From the NCBI RefSeq assembly GCF_949987535.1, contig NC_080067.1, positions 29,726,039-29,790,038 on the forward strand: 64,000 bases of DNA. The letters are read 5' to 3'. Origin of the DNA: Balaenoptera acutorostrata. Taxonomy: Eukaryota > Chordata > Mammalia > Artiodactyla > Balaenopteridae. The notes beneath the pieces were generated by a model, which searched no databases, was not told where the DNA came from, and saw only the letters and a list, made by a program, of their open reading frames with translations. Both the position numbers and the translations under genes were made by a program. Position 1 is the stretch's first letter. Every line of letters starts with the position of its first letter. Below, piece by piece: positions 46,379 through 58,900 of this stretch.

Positions 46379-49300
46379 TTAGATTCCATATATATGTGTT
46401 AGCATACAGTATTTGTTTTTCTCTTTCTGACTTACTTCACTCTGTATGACAGACTCTAACTCCATCCACCTCACTACAAATAACTCCATTTCATTTCTTT
46501 TTATGGCTGAGTAATATTCCATTATATATATGTGCCACATCTTCTTTATCCATTCATCCGATGATGGACACTTAGGATGCTTCCATGTCCTGGCTATTGT
46601 AAATAGAGCTGCAATGAACATTTTGGTACATGACTCTTTTTGAATTATGGTTTTCTCAAGGTATATGCCCAGTAGTGGGATTGCTGTGTTATGTAGTAGT
46701 TCTATTTTTAGTTTTTTAAGGAACCTCCATACTATTCTCCACAGTGGCTGTATCAATTTACGTTCCCACCAACAGTGTAGGAGGGTTCCCTTTTCTCCAC
46801 ACCCTCTGCAGAAATTTTTGTTTGTAGATTTTTGAGGATGGCCATTCTGACTGGTGTGAGGTGACACCTCATTGTAGTTTTGATTTGCATTTCTCTGATG
46901 ATTAGTGATGTTGAGCAGCGTTTCATGTCCTGGTTAGCAATCTGTATATCTTTGAAGAAATGTCTATTTAGGTCTTCTGCCTATATTTGGATTGGGTTGT
47001 TTGTTTCCTTGATATAAAGCTGCATAAGCTGCTTGTATATTTTGGAGATTAATCCTTTGTCTGTTGCTTCATTTGCAAATATTCTCTCCCATTCTGAGGA
47101 TTGTCTTTTCATCTTGTTTATGGTTTCGTTTGCTGTGGAAAAGCTTTTAAGTTTCATTAGGTCCCATTCGTTTATTTTTGTTTTTATTTCCATTTCTCTA
47201 GGAGGTGGGTCAAAAAGGATCTTGCTGTGATTTATGTCATAGAGTGTTCTGCCTATGTTTTCCTCTAAGAGTTTGATAGTGTCTGGCCTTTTGTCTAGGT
47301 CTTTAATCCATTTTGAGTTTATTTTTGTATACGGTGTTAGGGAGTGTTCTAATTTCATTCTTTTACATGTAACTGTCCAGTTTTCCGAGCACCATTTATT
47401 GAAGAGGCTGTCTTTTCTCCATTGTATATTCTTGCCTTCTTTATCAAAGATAAGGTGACCATATGTGAGTGGGTTTATCTCTGGGTTTTCTATTCTGTTC
47501 CGTTGATCTATATTTCTGTTTTTGTGCCAGTACCATACTGTCTTGATTACTGTAGCTTTGTAGTATAGTCTGAAGTCAGGGAGCCTGATTCCTCCAGCTC
47601 CGTTTTTCTTTCTCAAGATGGCTTTGGCTATTCGGGGTCTTTTGTGTTTCCATACAAATTGTGAAATTTTTTGTCCTACTTCTGTGAAAAATGCCATTGG
47701 TAGTTTGATAGGGATTGCATTGAATCTGTAGATTGCTTTGGGTAGTACAGTCATTTTCACAATGTTGATTCTTCCAGTCCAAGAACATGATATATCTCTC
47801 CATCTGTTTGTAACTTCTTTAATTTCTTTCATCAGTGTCTTATAGTTTTCTGCATACAGGTCTTTTGTCTCCTTCAGTAGGTTTATTCCTAGGTATTTTA
47901 TTCTTTTTGCTGCAATGGTAAATGGGAGTGTTTCCTTAATTTCTCTTTCAGATTTTTCATTAGTGTATAGGTGTGAAAGAGATTTCTGTGCATTAATTTT
48001 GTATCCTGCTTCTTTACTAAATTCATTGATTACCTCTAGTACTTTTCTGGTAACATCTTTAGGATTCTTTATGTGTAGATAGTATCATATCATCTGCAAA
48101 CAGTGACAGTTTTACTTCTTCTTTTCCGATTTGGATTCCTTTTATTTCTTTTTCTTCTCTGATTGCTGTGGCTAAAACTTCCAAAACTATGTTGAATAAT
48201 AGTGGTGAGAGTGGGCAACCTTGTCTTGTTCCTGGTCTTAGGGGAAATGATTTCAGTTTTTCACCATTGAGAATGATGTTGGCTGTGGGTTTGTCATATA
48301 TGGCCTTTATTATGTTGAGTTAAATTCCCTCTATGCCGAGTTTCTGGAGAGGTTTTATCATAAATGGGTGTTGAATTTTGTTGAAAGCTTTTTCCACATT
48401 TATTGAGATTATCATATGGTTTTTATCCTTCAATTTGATAATATGGTGTATCACATTGATTGATTTGTGTATATTGAAGAATCCTTGCATTCCTGGCATA
48501 AATCCCACTTGATCATGGTGTATGATCCTTTTAATGTGCTGTTGGATTCTGTTTGCTAGTATTTTGTTGAGGATTTTTGCACCAATGTTCATCAGTGATA
48601 TTGGCCTGTAGTTTTCTTTTTTTGTGACATCTTTGTCTGGTTTTGGTATCAGGGTGATGGTGACCTCGTAGAATGAGTTTGGGAGTGTTCCTCCCTCTGG
48701 TATATTTTGGAAGAGTTTGAGAAGGATAGGTGTTAGCTCTTCTGTAAGTGTTTGATAGAATTCGCCTGGGAAGCCATCTGGTCCTGTGGTTTTTGTTTGT
48801 TGGAAGATTTTTAATCACAATTTCAATTTCAGTGCTTGTGATTGGTCTGTTTATATTTTCTATTTCTTCCTGGTTCAGTCTCGGAAGGTTTTTCTTCTCT
48901 AAGAATTTGTCCATTTCTTCCAGGTTGTCTATTTTATTGGCACATAGATGCTTGTAGTAATCTCTCATGATCCTTTGTATTTCTGCAGTGTCAGTTGTTA
49001 CTTCTCCTTTTCCATTTCTAATTCTGTTGATTGGAGTCTTCTCCCTTTTTTTCTTGATGAGTCTGGCTAATGGTTTATCAATTTTGTTTATCTTCTCAAA
49101 GAACCAGCTTTTAGTTTTATTGATCCTTGCTATTGTTTCCTTCATTTCTTTTTCATTTATTTCTGATCTGATTTTTATGATTTCTTTCCTTCTGCTAACT
49201 CTGGGGATTTTTTGTTCTTCTTTCTCTAGTTGCTTTAGGTGTAAGGTTGGATTATTTATTTGAGTTTTTTCTTGTTTCTTCAGGTAGGATTGTATTGCTA

Positions 49301-50237
49301 TAAACTTCTCTCTTAGAACTGCTTTTGTTGCATCCCATAGGTTTTGGGTCATCGTGTTTTCATTGTCATTTGTTTCTAGGTAGTTTTTGAATTCCTCTTT
49401 GATTTCTTCAGTGATCTCTTGGTTATTAAGTAGTGTATTGTTTAGCCTCCATGTGTTTTTATTTTTCACAGTTTTTTTTCTTGTAATTGATATCTAGTCT
49501 CATAGTGTTGTGCTCAGAAAAGATACTTAATGCGATTTCAATTTTCTTAAATTTACCAAGGCTTGATTTGTGACCCAAGATATGATCTATCCTGGAGAAT
49601 GTTCCATGATCACTTGAGAAGAAAGTGTTTTCTGGTGTTTTGGGATGGAATGTCCTATAAATATCAATTAAGTCTATCTTTTTTTTTTCTTTTTTTTTTA
49701 TATTATATTGTAGTCTATCTTTTTTAATGTGTCATTTAAAGCTTGTGTTTCCTTATTTATTTTCATTTTGGATGATCTGTCCATTGGTGAAAGTGGGGTG
49801 TTAAAGTCCCCTACTATGATTGTGTTACTGTTGATTTCCCCTTTTATGGCTGTTAGCATTTGCCTTACGTATTGAGATGCTCCTGTGTTGGGTGCATAAA
49901 TATTTACAATTGTTATATCTTCTTCTTGGATTGATCCCTTGATCATTATGTAGTGTCCTGCTTTGTCTCTTGTAATAGTCTTTATTTTAAAGTCTATATT
50001 ATCTGATATGAACATTGCTACTCTAGCTTTCTTTTGATTTCCATTTGCATGGAATATGTTTTTCTATCCCCTCACTTTCAGTCTGTATGTGTCCCTAGGT
50101 CTGAAGTGGGTCTCTTGTAGACAGCATATATACAGGTCTTGTTTTTGTATCCATTCAGCCAATCTACATCTTTTAGTTGGAGCATTTAATCCATTTACAT
50201 TTAAGGTAGTTATCAATATGTATGTTCCTATTACCAT
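46379..50237 (-). pseudogene. L1-A ORF2 (endonuclease/reverse transcriptase), broken
   Basis: The footprint is about 3.86 kb, close to the 3.8 kb usual for L1 ORF2. The start ATG is the complement of 50235-50237 (MVIGTYI...LNVNGLNAPTKR). The endonuclease domain shows NVNGLNAP, a CCLQETHF active-site segment and later GDFNTPLSPMDR, but has an in-frame TAG at 50064-50066 where L1 normally has Trp. The RT domain is split. Motif A reads [14 protein letters not shown], so Asn replaces the catalytic Asp (48398-48400) and the second Asp too (48380-48382). The FADDMIL segment of motif C is still readable near 48.08-48.10 kb. The C-terminal zinc-knuckle region [12 protein letters not shown] is present near 46.8 kb, and the frame ends ...KYCMLTHIYGI at 46379. 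Frameshifts separate the surviving frames at 46379-46867, 46981-47832, 48320-48592 and 48531-49469. Non-functional. Confidence 0.9.
49685..49711 (-). mobile_element. Tail-like micro-insertion inside L1-A
   Basis: Twenty-seven bases, mostly T with 'atattatattg', are flanked by exact copies of agtctatctttttt (49671-49684 and 49712-49725). L1-B and the expected L1 sequence lack this piece. On the minus strand it reads as a short AT-rich piece followed by an A tail. Confidence 0.75.
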
Positions 50238-50295
50238 TTTCTTAATTGTTTTGGGTTTGTTATTGTAGGTCTTTTCCTTCTCTTATGTTTCCTGC

Positions 50296-51187
50296 CTAGA
50301 GAAGATCCTTTAGCATTTGTTGTAAAGCTGGTTTGGTGGTGCTAATTTCTCTTTGCTTTTGCTTGTCTGTAAAGGTTTAAATTTCTCCGTTGAATCTGAA
50401 TGAGATCCTTGCTGGGTAGGGTAATCTTGGTTGTAGGTTTTTCCCTTTCATCATTTTAAATATGTCTTGCCACTCCCTTCTTGCTTGCAGAGTTTCTGCT
50501 GAAAGATCAGCTGTTAACCTTATGGGGATTCCCTTGTTTGTCATTTGTTACTTTTCCCTTGCTGCTTTTAATATTTTTTCTTTGTATTTAATTTTTGATA
50601 GTTTGATTAGTATGTGTCTTGGCATGTTTCTCCTTGGATTTCTCCTGTATGGGATTCTCTGTGCTTCCTGGACTTGATTAACTATTTCCTTTCCCATATT
50701 AGGGAAGTTTCAACTATGATCTCTTCAAACATTTTCTCAGTCCCTTTCTTTTTCTCTTCTTCTTCTGGGACCCCTATAATTCGAAAGTTGGTGTATTTAA
50801 TGTTGTCTCAGAGGTCTCTGAGACTGTCCTCAATTCTTTTCATTCTTTTTTCTTTATTCTGCTCTGCGGTAGTTATTCCACTATTTTATCTTCCAGCTCA
50901 CTTATCCGTTCCTCTGCCTCAGTTATTCTGCTATTGATTCCTTCTAGAGAATTTTTAATTTCATTTATTGTGTTGTTCATCACTGTTTGTTTTCTCTTTA
51001 GTTCTTGTAGATCCTTGTTGAATGTTTCTTTTATTTTCTCCATTCTATTTCCATGATTTTGGATCATCTTTACTATCATTACTCTGAATTCTTTTTCAGG
51101 TAGACTGCATATTTCCTCTTCATTTGTTTGATCTGTTGCGTTTTTACCTTGCTCCTTCATCTGCTGCGTATTTCTCCGTCTTCTCAT
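50296..51187 (-). pseudogene. L1-A ORF1 (RNA-binding chaperone), broken
   Basis: The footprint is about 890 bases, the expected length for a roughly 300-codon ORF1p. The first 104 codons (50873-51187) include a coiled-coil-like segment (INSRITEAEERISELEDK), which in ORF1p drives trimer formation. A one-base frameshift near 50874 ends this frame at a stop. The downstream RRM and C-terminal parts survive only as unconnected sequence up to a stop at 50296-50298. ORF1p normally coats L1 RNA in the cytoplasm, and this copy could not make the full protein. Confidence 0.85.
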
Positions 51188-52677
51188 TTTGCTTAACTTA
51201 CTGTGTTTGGGGTCTCCTTTTCACAGACTGCACCCGTTGTTTTTGGTGTCTGCTCCTGGTGTGTAAGGTTGGTTCAGTGGGCTTTGTAGGCTTCCTGGTG
51301 GAGTGGGACTTGTGCCTGTGTTCTGGGGGATGAGGCTGGATCTTGTCTTTCTGGTGGGCTGGACCATGTTTGGTGGTGTGTTTTGGGGTGTCTGTGAACT
51401 TTTTGTGATTTAGGCAGCCTCTGTGCTAATGGGTGGGGTTGTGTTCCTGTCTTACTAGATGTTTGGCATGGGGTGTCCAGCACTGGCGCTTGTTGGTTGT
51501 TGAGTGGTGCTGGATGTTAGCGTTGAGACAGGGATCCCTGGGAGAGCTCTTTCCGACTGATATTACGTGGGGCCTGGTGGTCTCTGGTGGTCCAATGTCC
51601 TGAACTCGGCTCTCCCACCTCAGAGGCTCAGGCCTGACACCCGGCCGGAGTACCAAGCTCAGAAGAAAAGGGAGGAAAAGAAAGAGAGAAAGAGAGAAAG
51701 GGAAAAAGGGAGAAAGGGAGAAAGGGAGGAAGGGAGGAAGGGAAATAAAGTTTTTAAAGTAAAAAATTAAAGAAAATATTATTAAAATAAAACAAGTAGT
51801 TAAAAAAAAAAGAGAGAGCAACAAAACCAATAAACAAATCTACCAATGATAGCAAGGGCTAAAAACTAAACTAAGATAAACATAAAAGTCAGAAACTGGT
51901 CAGTCGCATACAGCAAACCCCAAGTGTACATTTGCTCCCAATGTCCACTGCCTCAATTTTGGGATGATTCATTGTCTATTCAGGTATTCCACAGATGCAT
52001 GGTACATCAAGTTCATTGTGGAGATTTACTCTGCTGTTCCTGAGGCTGCACGGATAAATTTCCCTTTCTCTTCTTTGTTTGCACAGCTCCTGGTATTCAG
52101 CTTTGGATTTGGCCCTGCCTCTGCATGTAGGTTGCCCTCTGGCATCTGTTCTTCACCCAGACAGGATGGGGTAAAGGAGCGGCTGATTAGGGGGCTGTGG
52201 CTCACTCAGGCTGGGGGAAGGGAGGGGTACAGAATGCGGGGATAGCCTGTGGCGGCAGAGGCCACTGTGACGTTTCAACAGCCTGAGGCACGCCGTGTGT
52301 TCTCTCAGGGAAGTTGTCCCCGTATCACGGGACCCTGGCAGTGGTGGGCTGCACAGCCTCCTGGGAGGGGAGGTGCGGATAGTGACCTGTGCTTGCACAC
52401 AGGATTCTTGGTGGCTGCAGCAGCAATGTTAGCGTTTCATGCCTGTCTCTGGTGTCTGCAATGATAGCTGTGGCTCTTGCCCGTCTCTGAAGCTCGTTTA
52501 GGCGGTGCTCTGAATCTCCTCTCCTTACGCACCCTTTTGGGAAGTCTGAGGTCTTCTGCTAGCATTCAATAGGTGTTCTGTAGGAATTGTTCCACATGTA
52601 GATGTATTTTTGCTGTATTTGTGGGGAGGAAGGTGATCTCCACATCTTACTCCTCCACCATCTTTAAGGTCCTCTCC
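51188..52677 (-). promoter_or_regulatory. L1-A 5' UTR (internal promoter region)
   Basis: About 1.5 kb upstream of ORF1 on the minus strand, with GC- and CpG-richer stretches at 51.5-51.65 and 52.0-52.6 kb. It includes a purine-rich tract on the plus strand (51661-51750) made of GAAAGG/GGGA-like units. L1 5' UTRs carry an internal pol II promoter. Activity here is only inferred. The sequence is not similar to the L1-B 5' UTR. Confidence 0.7.
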
Positions 52678-52693
52678 TGTGTACCAGTTTTTG

Positions 52694-52985
52694 TGTGGAT
52701 GTTTTCTTTTCTCTTGGGTATATACCTAGGTGTGAAATTGCTGGATCACATGGTAACTCTATGTTAAAGCATTTTAGAAACTGCCAGACTGTTTCCAAGC
52801 ACTGTTTTACATTTCCACCAGCAGTGTGTGAGGGTTCCAATTTCTCCATATCCTCACCAACACTTATTGTCTGACTTTTTCTTCTAGCCATTCTACTGGG
52901 TGTGAAGTGGTATCTCACTGTGGTTTTAATTTGCTTTTCCCTGATGGTAAATGGTATCTTTTCATGTGTTCATGACCATTTGTAT
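52694..52985 (-). mobile_element. Old L1M, right part
   Basis: 'gtgtggatgttttcttttct', 'aaattgctggatcacatggt' and 'gggtgtgaagtggtatctca' continue the element broken at 45990. Confidence 0.8.
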
Positions 52986-54071
52986 TTGTAAAAAATAAAT
53001 CAGGCACATACCTGGCAAAGAATTGCTCCTGCAAACTTTGTTGCTTCTTTGGAAGAAATATTTCTTACATCAGCTTGATTCACTTGGTTATGTTGCCTAC
53101 TTAGCCCTGTAGGTATATTTTATTTCAAACTCTGGTGCCCCATGTGCCAGATACAGCTACTGTTGATGTTTTGGTTTATCGTCTTTCTGATTATATCCAT
53201 GCATAATGAGGCTAGAACATTTACTGGTTCCAAAATAGCCTTCACTTTGAGCAGATTCATCTAGGAGGGTAGACATTGTTTTGGGGAGATACCTGCATGT
53301 TGGTGGGAGAAAACAAAAATGGGTTGGTTTAGTGGCTCTGAAAAGGAAAATGAAAGACTCAGAGCTCAGTTGAATGGAAAGCTTGAGACCAAAAATGCTG
53401 TTCATAGTAAAGTAACAGTTATTTTCACTGTTTCTAGAGCTACATGAGAGCAAGCAGGGGGTATGTAATGAAGAAAACCTTGGATGTGGGAAAATAAAAG
53501 TTGTGAGGGTATGCCCAGGTAATAAAGAGCTGGTGAGGTGGACTCAAGGGAGTCTGGGAATCAGGAGGACCACAAGCATGGGAGAGAATGTTCCTTGTCA
53601 AAGAGTGCCCTGTGGGTTTAGGAATGGCAAGTGATGCCTGATATTCATTTTCAAATAGTTCTGTGTACTAAGCTGAAATGAACCTCCACTGTTCACAGGT
53701 CTTCAATTAAAGTATACTGCACAACCAGCCTTTTATTATTGGTAAGAGAGGAAATAAAGAAAGACAGTCCATGCTGATGGCCAAGTGGTGGAGGAAGAGG
53801 ACAAAGAGGTGCTTAGGTGAAGCTTAGAAAAACTGAACAGGAAATTGGAATGAGGTGACAGGCAACCTCTAAGAGAATGTTAGCCCTCTCTCCTTTAGAA
53901 ACATGTCCCCCTCTCCTCCCAACATGTTAAAATTGATTAGGGCTAGAGGTGTTAGGTTTGAATATTTAAAGGAAAAGCCTAAACCCTTGAGGACCTGGGA
54001 CATCCAGGTAAAACTTAGATGAGATTGGACTATCCATATTAATTTGCAACTTTAAAAAAAAATTAACATTG
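52986..54071. other. Unannotated stretch
   Basis: About 1.1 kb with no recognised gene or repeat. Confidence 0.35.
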
Positions 54072-54215
54072 ATTCCTTTCTATATTCAACAAATATTTAT
54101 TGAACGACGACTACATGCCACACACTTTTCAAGCACTAGGGACAGAGCAGTAAACAATGGAGTAGACAAATTGCCTGCTCTTGTGCATTTGCAGTCAGAA
54201 CATATAGGTAAGCCA
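54072..54215 (-). mobile_element. L2 3' end
   Basis: 'caacaaatatttattgaacg', 'ctacatgccacacacttttc' and 'gacagagcagtaaacaatgg' are the reverse L2 3' terminus. Confidence 0.7.
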
Positions 54216-54230
54216 CATTTTTAAAATGTA

Positions 54231-54430
54231 ATTGACTCTTGAACAGTGCAGGGGTTAGGGGCCCCAAGCCTCCACACAGTCAAAAATTCCAAGTATAACT
54301 TATAGTCAGTCCTCCACATCTGAGGTTCTGCATCTGTGGATTGTGTAGTACTATTGTATTTACTATTGAAAAACATCCATGTATACGCACACCCATGCAG
54401 TTCAAACCTGTGTTATTAAAAGGTCAACTC
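54231..54430 (+). mobile_element. Tigger/MER2-like MITE
   Basis: The left terminus 'attgactcttgaacagtgca' and right terminus 'ttattaaaaggtcaactc' form imperfect inverted repeats. TA dinucleotides flank both (54229-54230 and 54431-54432). About 200 bases with no transposase, so this is a non-autonomous TcMar-Tigger derivative. Confidence 0.75.
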
Positions 54431-54433
54431 TAG

Positions 54434-54555
54434 TTGGGAAGTATTTCATTGTATGGCTGTATTACAGTGTACTTAGCCAATCGCCCATTGACGGACATTT
54501 AAGTCCCCCCCCCCACCATCCCCCACAGTTGTTTTGCTATTAAAAAGAATAAATA
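54434..54555 (-). mobile_element. Old L1M fragment
   Basis: 'atttcattgtatggctgtat' to 'cattgacggacatttaagtc' is reverse old-L1 sequence. It contains a C run at 54506-54516. Confidence 0.5.
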
Positions 54556-54969
54556 GAGGGAGAGAGATGAAGGAATGGTCTGGGACTCCGAGTCTCACCA
54601 CTTGGGTTCCTCTTCTGAATCTTACTTTGTGCCCTGTTCTCTATCTTGTTGGGCTAGCTGGGCTTCTGTTTTGCTCCTACACCTAAGTTTTCCTTAAACT
54701 CCAGAGTCATCGTTGAACTGCATGAAGGGATAGAGCTCTGATTCCTGCTTGACCTGCTCTGGAACCAACTCCTCACCCTGCATTCCCTTTGCCCTGTTGG
54801 GTATGATTCAAAAGAGCTGTTTGATGTTCTACTTGCTAGCATTCTGGAACTCTCCTCCCCTGCTTGGTAGTATAACTGAAACTCTGGAACTGTACATTGG
54901 GTTTGTGATCTCACATTGCATTTCAAGCATTGGCAACCAGTGCAGTTCTTTCCAAATGCCAAACTTTTT
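54556..54969. other. Unannotated stretch
   Basis: Nothing recognised. Confidence 0.35.
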
Positions 54970-55188
54970 GTTTTATTTTTTAATAGTAATTTTATTTGAA
55001 AACATCCTCAAAATTACCAAAAGGATCCAAGGACAGTAAAAGAAGCTTTTTTTTGCAGAACCATTCAAGGATAAGTTGCCAACCTGATGCTTCATCACCA
55101 AAGAACATCTTAGTATATAAATCCCACAGTCAAGAACATTCTCACAGATAGCTGTAATACAACCATCAAATTCAGGAAGTTAACATCG
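54970..55188 (+). mobile_element. Old L1M-like element, left part (host of L1-B)
   Basis: 'cagaaccattcaaggataag', 'ctgtaatacaaccatcaaat' and 'caggaagttaacatcgaagt' follow a well-known old mammalian L1M-type consensus. The sequence breaks at 55196 and continues at 61691 with 'aagtattgttaacatttaaa', then 'ccattcaaatttcttcagtt'. Orientation within the family is not certain. Confidence 0.6.
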
Positions 55189-55196
55189 AAGTATTG

Positions 55197-55757
55197 GGGG
55201 GTTTTTTTGTTTGTTCGTTTGTTTTTTATTGGTTCACATGGCTTTATTGGCTGAAAATAAGTAAAAGGAGCAAAAATAAGAGAGTTGTTAACAAGAATTT
55301 TTGCAAAATATTTCAAGCACATAGCTACTACATCAGTGAAAGTACTGAACAATTCATTTGTGATAATGTTGCAATCATGCTCATATAGTTATAATAAGAA
55401 AATAAATTCTGAACGTTTAGAAAATAAACCTCATTTCATATTTCTCTCTTAAGTTCTAATAAGGGAATGGCTATTTTAATTCATATATATAAATGCAAAT
55501 GCATTACACAGAAAAAATATATTTGTTCTAACTTATCAACCTATCTTGATCTCAGTTATAACAACTGCATACTTGATTTTATTATTAACATATTTTAAAA
55601 ATAAATTCCCTCACTAAAATATGTGAAAGAATTATGATAAGCCACTTTAGGAAGGCTTTTAACTATTCGGGGTTGTTATATAATAATCATCACCATAATG
55701 TTTTAGAGATTCAAATTCTAAGGAAAAAAATAACTTGTGCGTGTAAGCAAAAGCTTC
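55197..55757 (-). mobile_element. Probable 3'-transduced flank of L1-B
   Basis: This segment lies between the L1-B 3' UTR and the duplicated target and ends with AATAAA plus A tail. It should match single-copy DNA elsewhere, next to the source L1. I recognise no repeat family in it. A run of G (about 55196-55201) lies between the tail and the target copy and is unexplained. Confidence 0.6.
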
Positions 55758-55985
55758 ATTTTTAAAAAATTTTTGAATTTTATTTTATTTATTTTTTATA
55801 CAACAGGTCCTTATTAGTCATCAGTTTTATACAAATCAGTGTATACATGTCAAACCCAATCACTCAATTCATCACACCACCACCCCTACCACCCCACTGC
55901 TTTCCCCCCTTGGTGTCCATACATTTGTTCTCTACATCTGTATCTCAATTTGTGCCTTGCAAACCAGTTCATCTGTACCATTTTT

Positions 55986-58900
55986 CTAGGTTCCACATAT
56001 ATGCGATAATATACGATATTTGTTTTTCCACATATATGCGATAATATACGATATTTGTTTTTCTCCTTCTGACTTACTTCACTCTGTATGACAGTCTCTA
56101 CATCCATCCACATCTCAACAAATGACCCAATTTCATTCCTTTTTATGGCTGAGTAATATTCCATTGTATATATGTACCACCTCTTCTTTATCCATTCGTC
56201 TGTCAATGGGCATTTAGGTTGCTAAAATGACCTGGGTATTGTAAATAGTGCTGCAATGAACATTGTGGTACATGTGTCTTTTTGAATTATGGTTTTCTAT
56301 GGGTATATGCCCAGTAGTAGGATTGCTGGATCATATGGCAATTCTATTTTTAGTTTTTTAAGGAACCTCCATACTGTTCTCCATAGTGGCTGTATCAATT
56401 TATATTCCCACCAACAGCACAAGAGGGTTCCCTTTTCTCCACACTCTCTCCAGCATTTCTTGTTTGTAGATTTTCTGATGATGCCCATTCTAACTGCTGT
56501 GAGGTGATATCTCATTGTAGTTTTGATTTGAGTTTCTCTAATGATTAGTAATGTTGAGCAGCTTTTCATGTGCTTCTTGGCCATCTGTATGTCTTCTTTG
56601 GAGAAATGTCTATTTAGGTCTTCTGCCCATTTTTGGATTGGGTTGTTTTTTTAATATTGAGCTGCATGAGCTGTTTATATATTACGGAGATTAATCCTTT
56701 GTCCGTTGATTTGTGTGCAAATATTTTCTCCCATTCTGAGGGTTGTCTTTTCGTCTTGTTTATGGTTTCCTTTGCTGTGCAAAAGCTTTGAAGTTTCATT
56801 AGGTCCCACTTGTTTATTTTTGTTTTTATTTCCATTCCTCTAGGAGGTGGATCAAAAAAGATCTTGCTGTGATTTATGTCAAAGAGTGTTCTTCCTGTGT
56901 TTTCCTCTAAGAGTTTTATAGTGTCCGGTCTTACATTTAGGTCTCGAATCCATTTTGAGTTTATTTTTGTGTATGGTGTTAGGGAGTGTTCTAATTTCAT
57001 TATTATACATGTAGCTGTCCAGTTTTCCCAGCACCACTTATTGAAGAGACTATCTTTTCTCCATTGTATATCCTTGCCTCCTTTGTCATAGATTAGTTGA
57101 CCATAGGTGCGTGGGTTTATCTCTGGGCTTTCTATCTTGTTCCATTGATCTCTGTTTCTGTCTTTGTGCCAGTACCATATTGTCTTGATTACTGTAGCAT
57201 TGTAGTATAGTCTGAAGTCAGGGAGTCTGATTCCTTCAGCTCCATTTTTTTCCCTCAAGACTGCTTTGGCTATTCGCAGTCTTTTGTATCTCCATACAAA
57301 TTTTAAGATTTTTTGTTCTAGTTCCGTAAAAAATGCCATTGGTAATTTGATAGGGATTGCATTGAATCTGTAGATTGCTTTGGGTAGTATAGTCATTTTC
57401 ACATTATTGATTCTTCCAATCCAAGAACTGGTATTTCTCTCCAACTGCTGGTATCATCTTTAACTTCTTTCATCAGTGTCTTATAGTCTTCTGCATACAG
57501 GTCTTTTGTCTCCCTAGGTAGGATTATTCCTAGGTATTTTATTCTTTTTGTTGCAATGGTAAATGGCAGTGTTTCCTTAATTTCTCTTTCAGATTTTTCA
57601 TCATTAGTGTATAGGAATGCAAGAGATTTCTGTGCATTCATTTTGTATCCTGCAACTTAACCAGATTCATTGATTAGCTCTAGTAGCTTTCTGGTGGCAT
57701 CTTTAGGATTCTCTATGTATAGTATCATATCATCTGCAAGCAGTGACAGTTTTACTTCTTCTTTTCCAATTTGTATTCCTTTTATTTATTTTTCTTCTCT
57801 GATTGCCGTGGCTAGGACTTCCAAGATTCTGTTGAATAATAATGGTGACAGTGGACATCCTTGTCTTGTTCCTGATCTTAGAGGAAATGCTTTCAATTTT
57901 TCACCATCGAGAATGATGTTTGCTGTGGGTTTGTCATATATGGCCTTTATTATGTTGAGGTAGGTTCCCTCTATGCCCACTTCCTGGAGAGTTTTTATCA
58001 TAAATGGGTGTTGAATTGTGTCAAAAGCTTTTTCTGCATCTATTGAGATGATCATGTGGTTTTTATTCTTCAATTTGTTAATATGGTTTATCACATTGAT
58101 TGATTTTTGTATATTGAAGAATCCTTGCATCCCTGGCATAAATCCCACTTGATCGTGGTGTATGATCCTTTAAATGTGTTGTTGGATTCTGTTTACTAGT
58201 ATTTGGTTGAGGATTTCTGCATCTATATTCATCAGTGATATTGGTCTGTACTTTTTTTTTTGTAGTATCTTTGTCTGGTTTTGGTATCAGGGTGATGGTG
58301 GCCTCATAGAATGAGTTTGGGAGTGTTCCTTCCTCTGCAATTTTTTGGAAGAGTTTGAGAAGGATGGGTGTTAGCTCTTCTCTAAATGTTTGATAGAATT
58401 CACCTGTGAAGCCATCTGATCCTGGACCAGATGTTTGTTTGTTGGAAGATTTTAAATCACAGTTTCAATTTCATTACTTGTGATTGGTCTGTTCATATTT
58501 TCTATTTCTTCCTGGTTCAGTCTTGGAAGGTTATACCTTTCTAAGAGTTTGTCCATTTCTTCCAGGTTGTCCATTTTATTGTCATAGAGTTGCTTATACT
58601 AGTCTCTTAGGATGCTTTGTATTTCTGTGGTGTCTGTTGTTACTTCTTTTTCATTTCTAATTTTATTGATTTGAGTCCTCTCCCTCTTTTTCTTGATGAG
58701 TCTGGCTAATGGTTTATCAATTTTGTTTATCTTCTCAAAGAACCAGCTTTTAGTTTTATTGATCTCTGCTATTGTTTTCTTTGTTTCTATTTCATTTATT
58801 TCTGCTCTGATCTTTATGATTTCTTTCCATCTGCTAACTTTTGGTTTTCTTTGTTCTTCTTTCTCTAGCTCCTTTAAGTGTAAGGTTAGATTGTTTATTT

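Larger units (their letters stand above)
46009..52677 (-). mobile_element. Near full-length L1 (L1-A), defective
   Basis: About 6.67 kb on the minus strand. Right to left it has a 5' UTR (about 51.2-52.68 kb, starting near 'ggaggagtaagatgtggaga' on the minus strand), ORF1, ORF2, a 3' UTR ('aacatctttattgcagtaaa' in the plus-strand view) and poly(T) at about 46009-46025. The host old L1 is duplicated as tgtgtatcagtgtttttg (45991-46008) and tgtgtaccagtttttg (52678-52693), similar but not identical. The 3' UTR family matches the short fragments at 12117 and 15093. Both reading frames carry disabling lesions. An internal poly(T) micro-insertion lies at 49685-49711. Confidence 0.93.
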
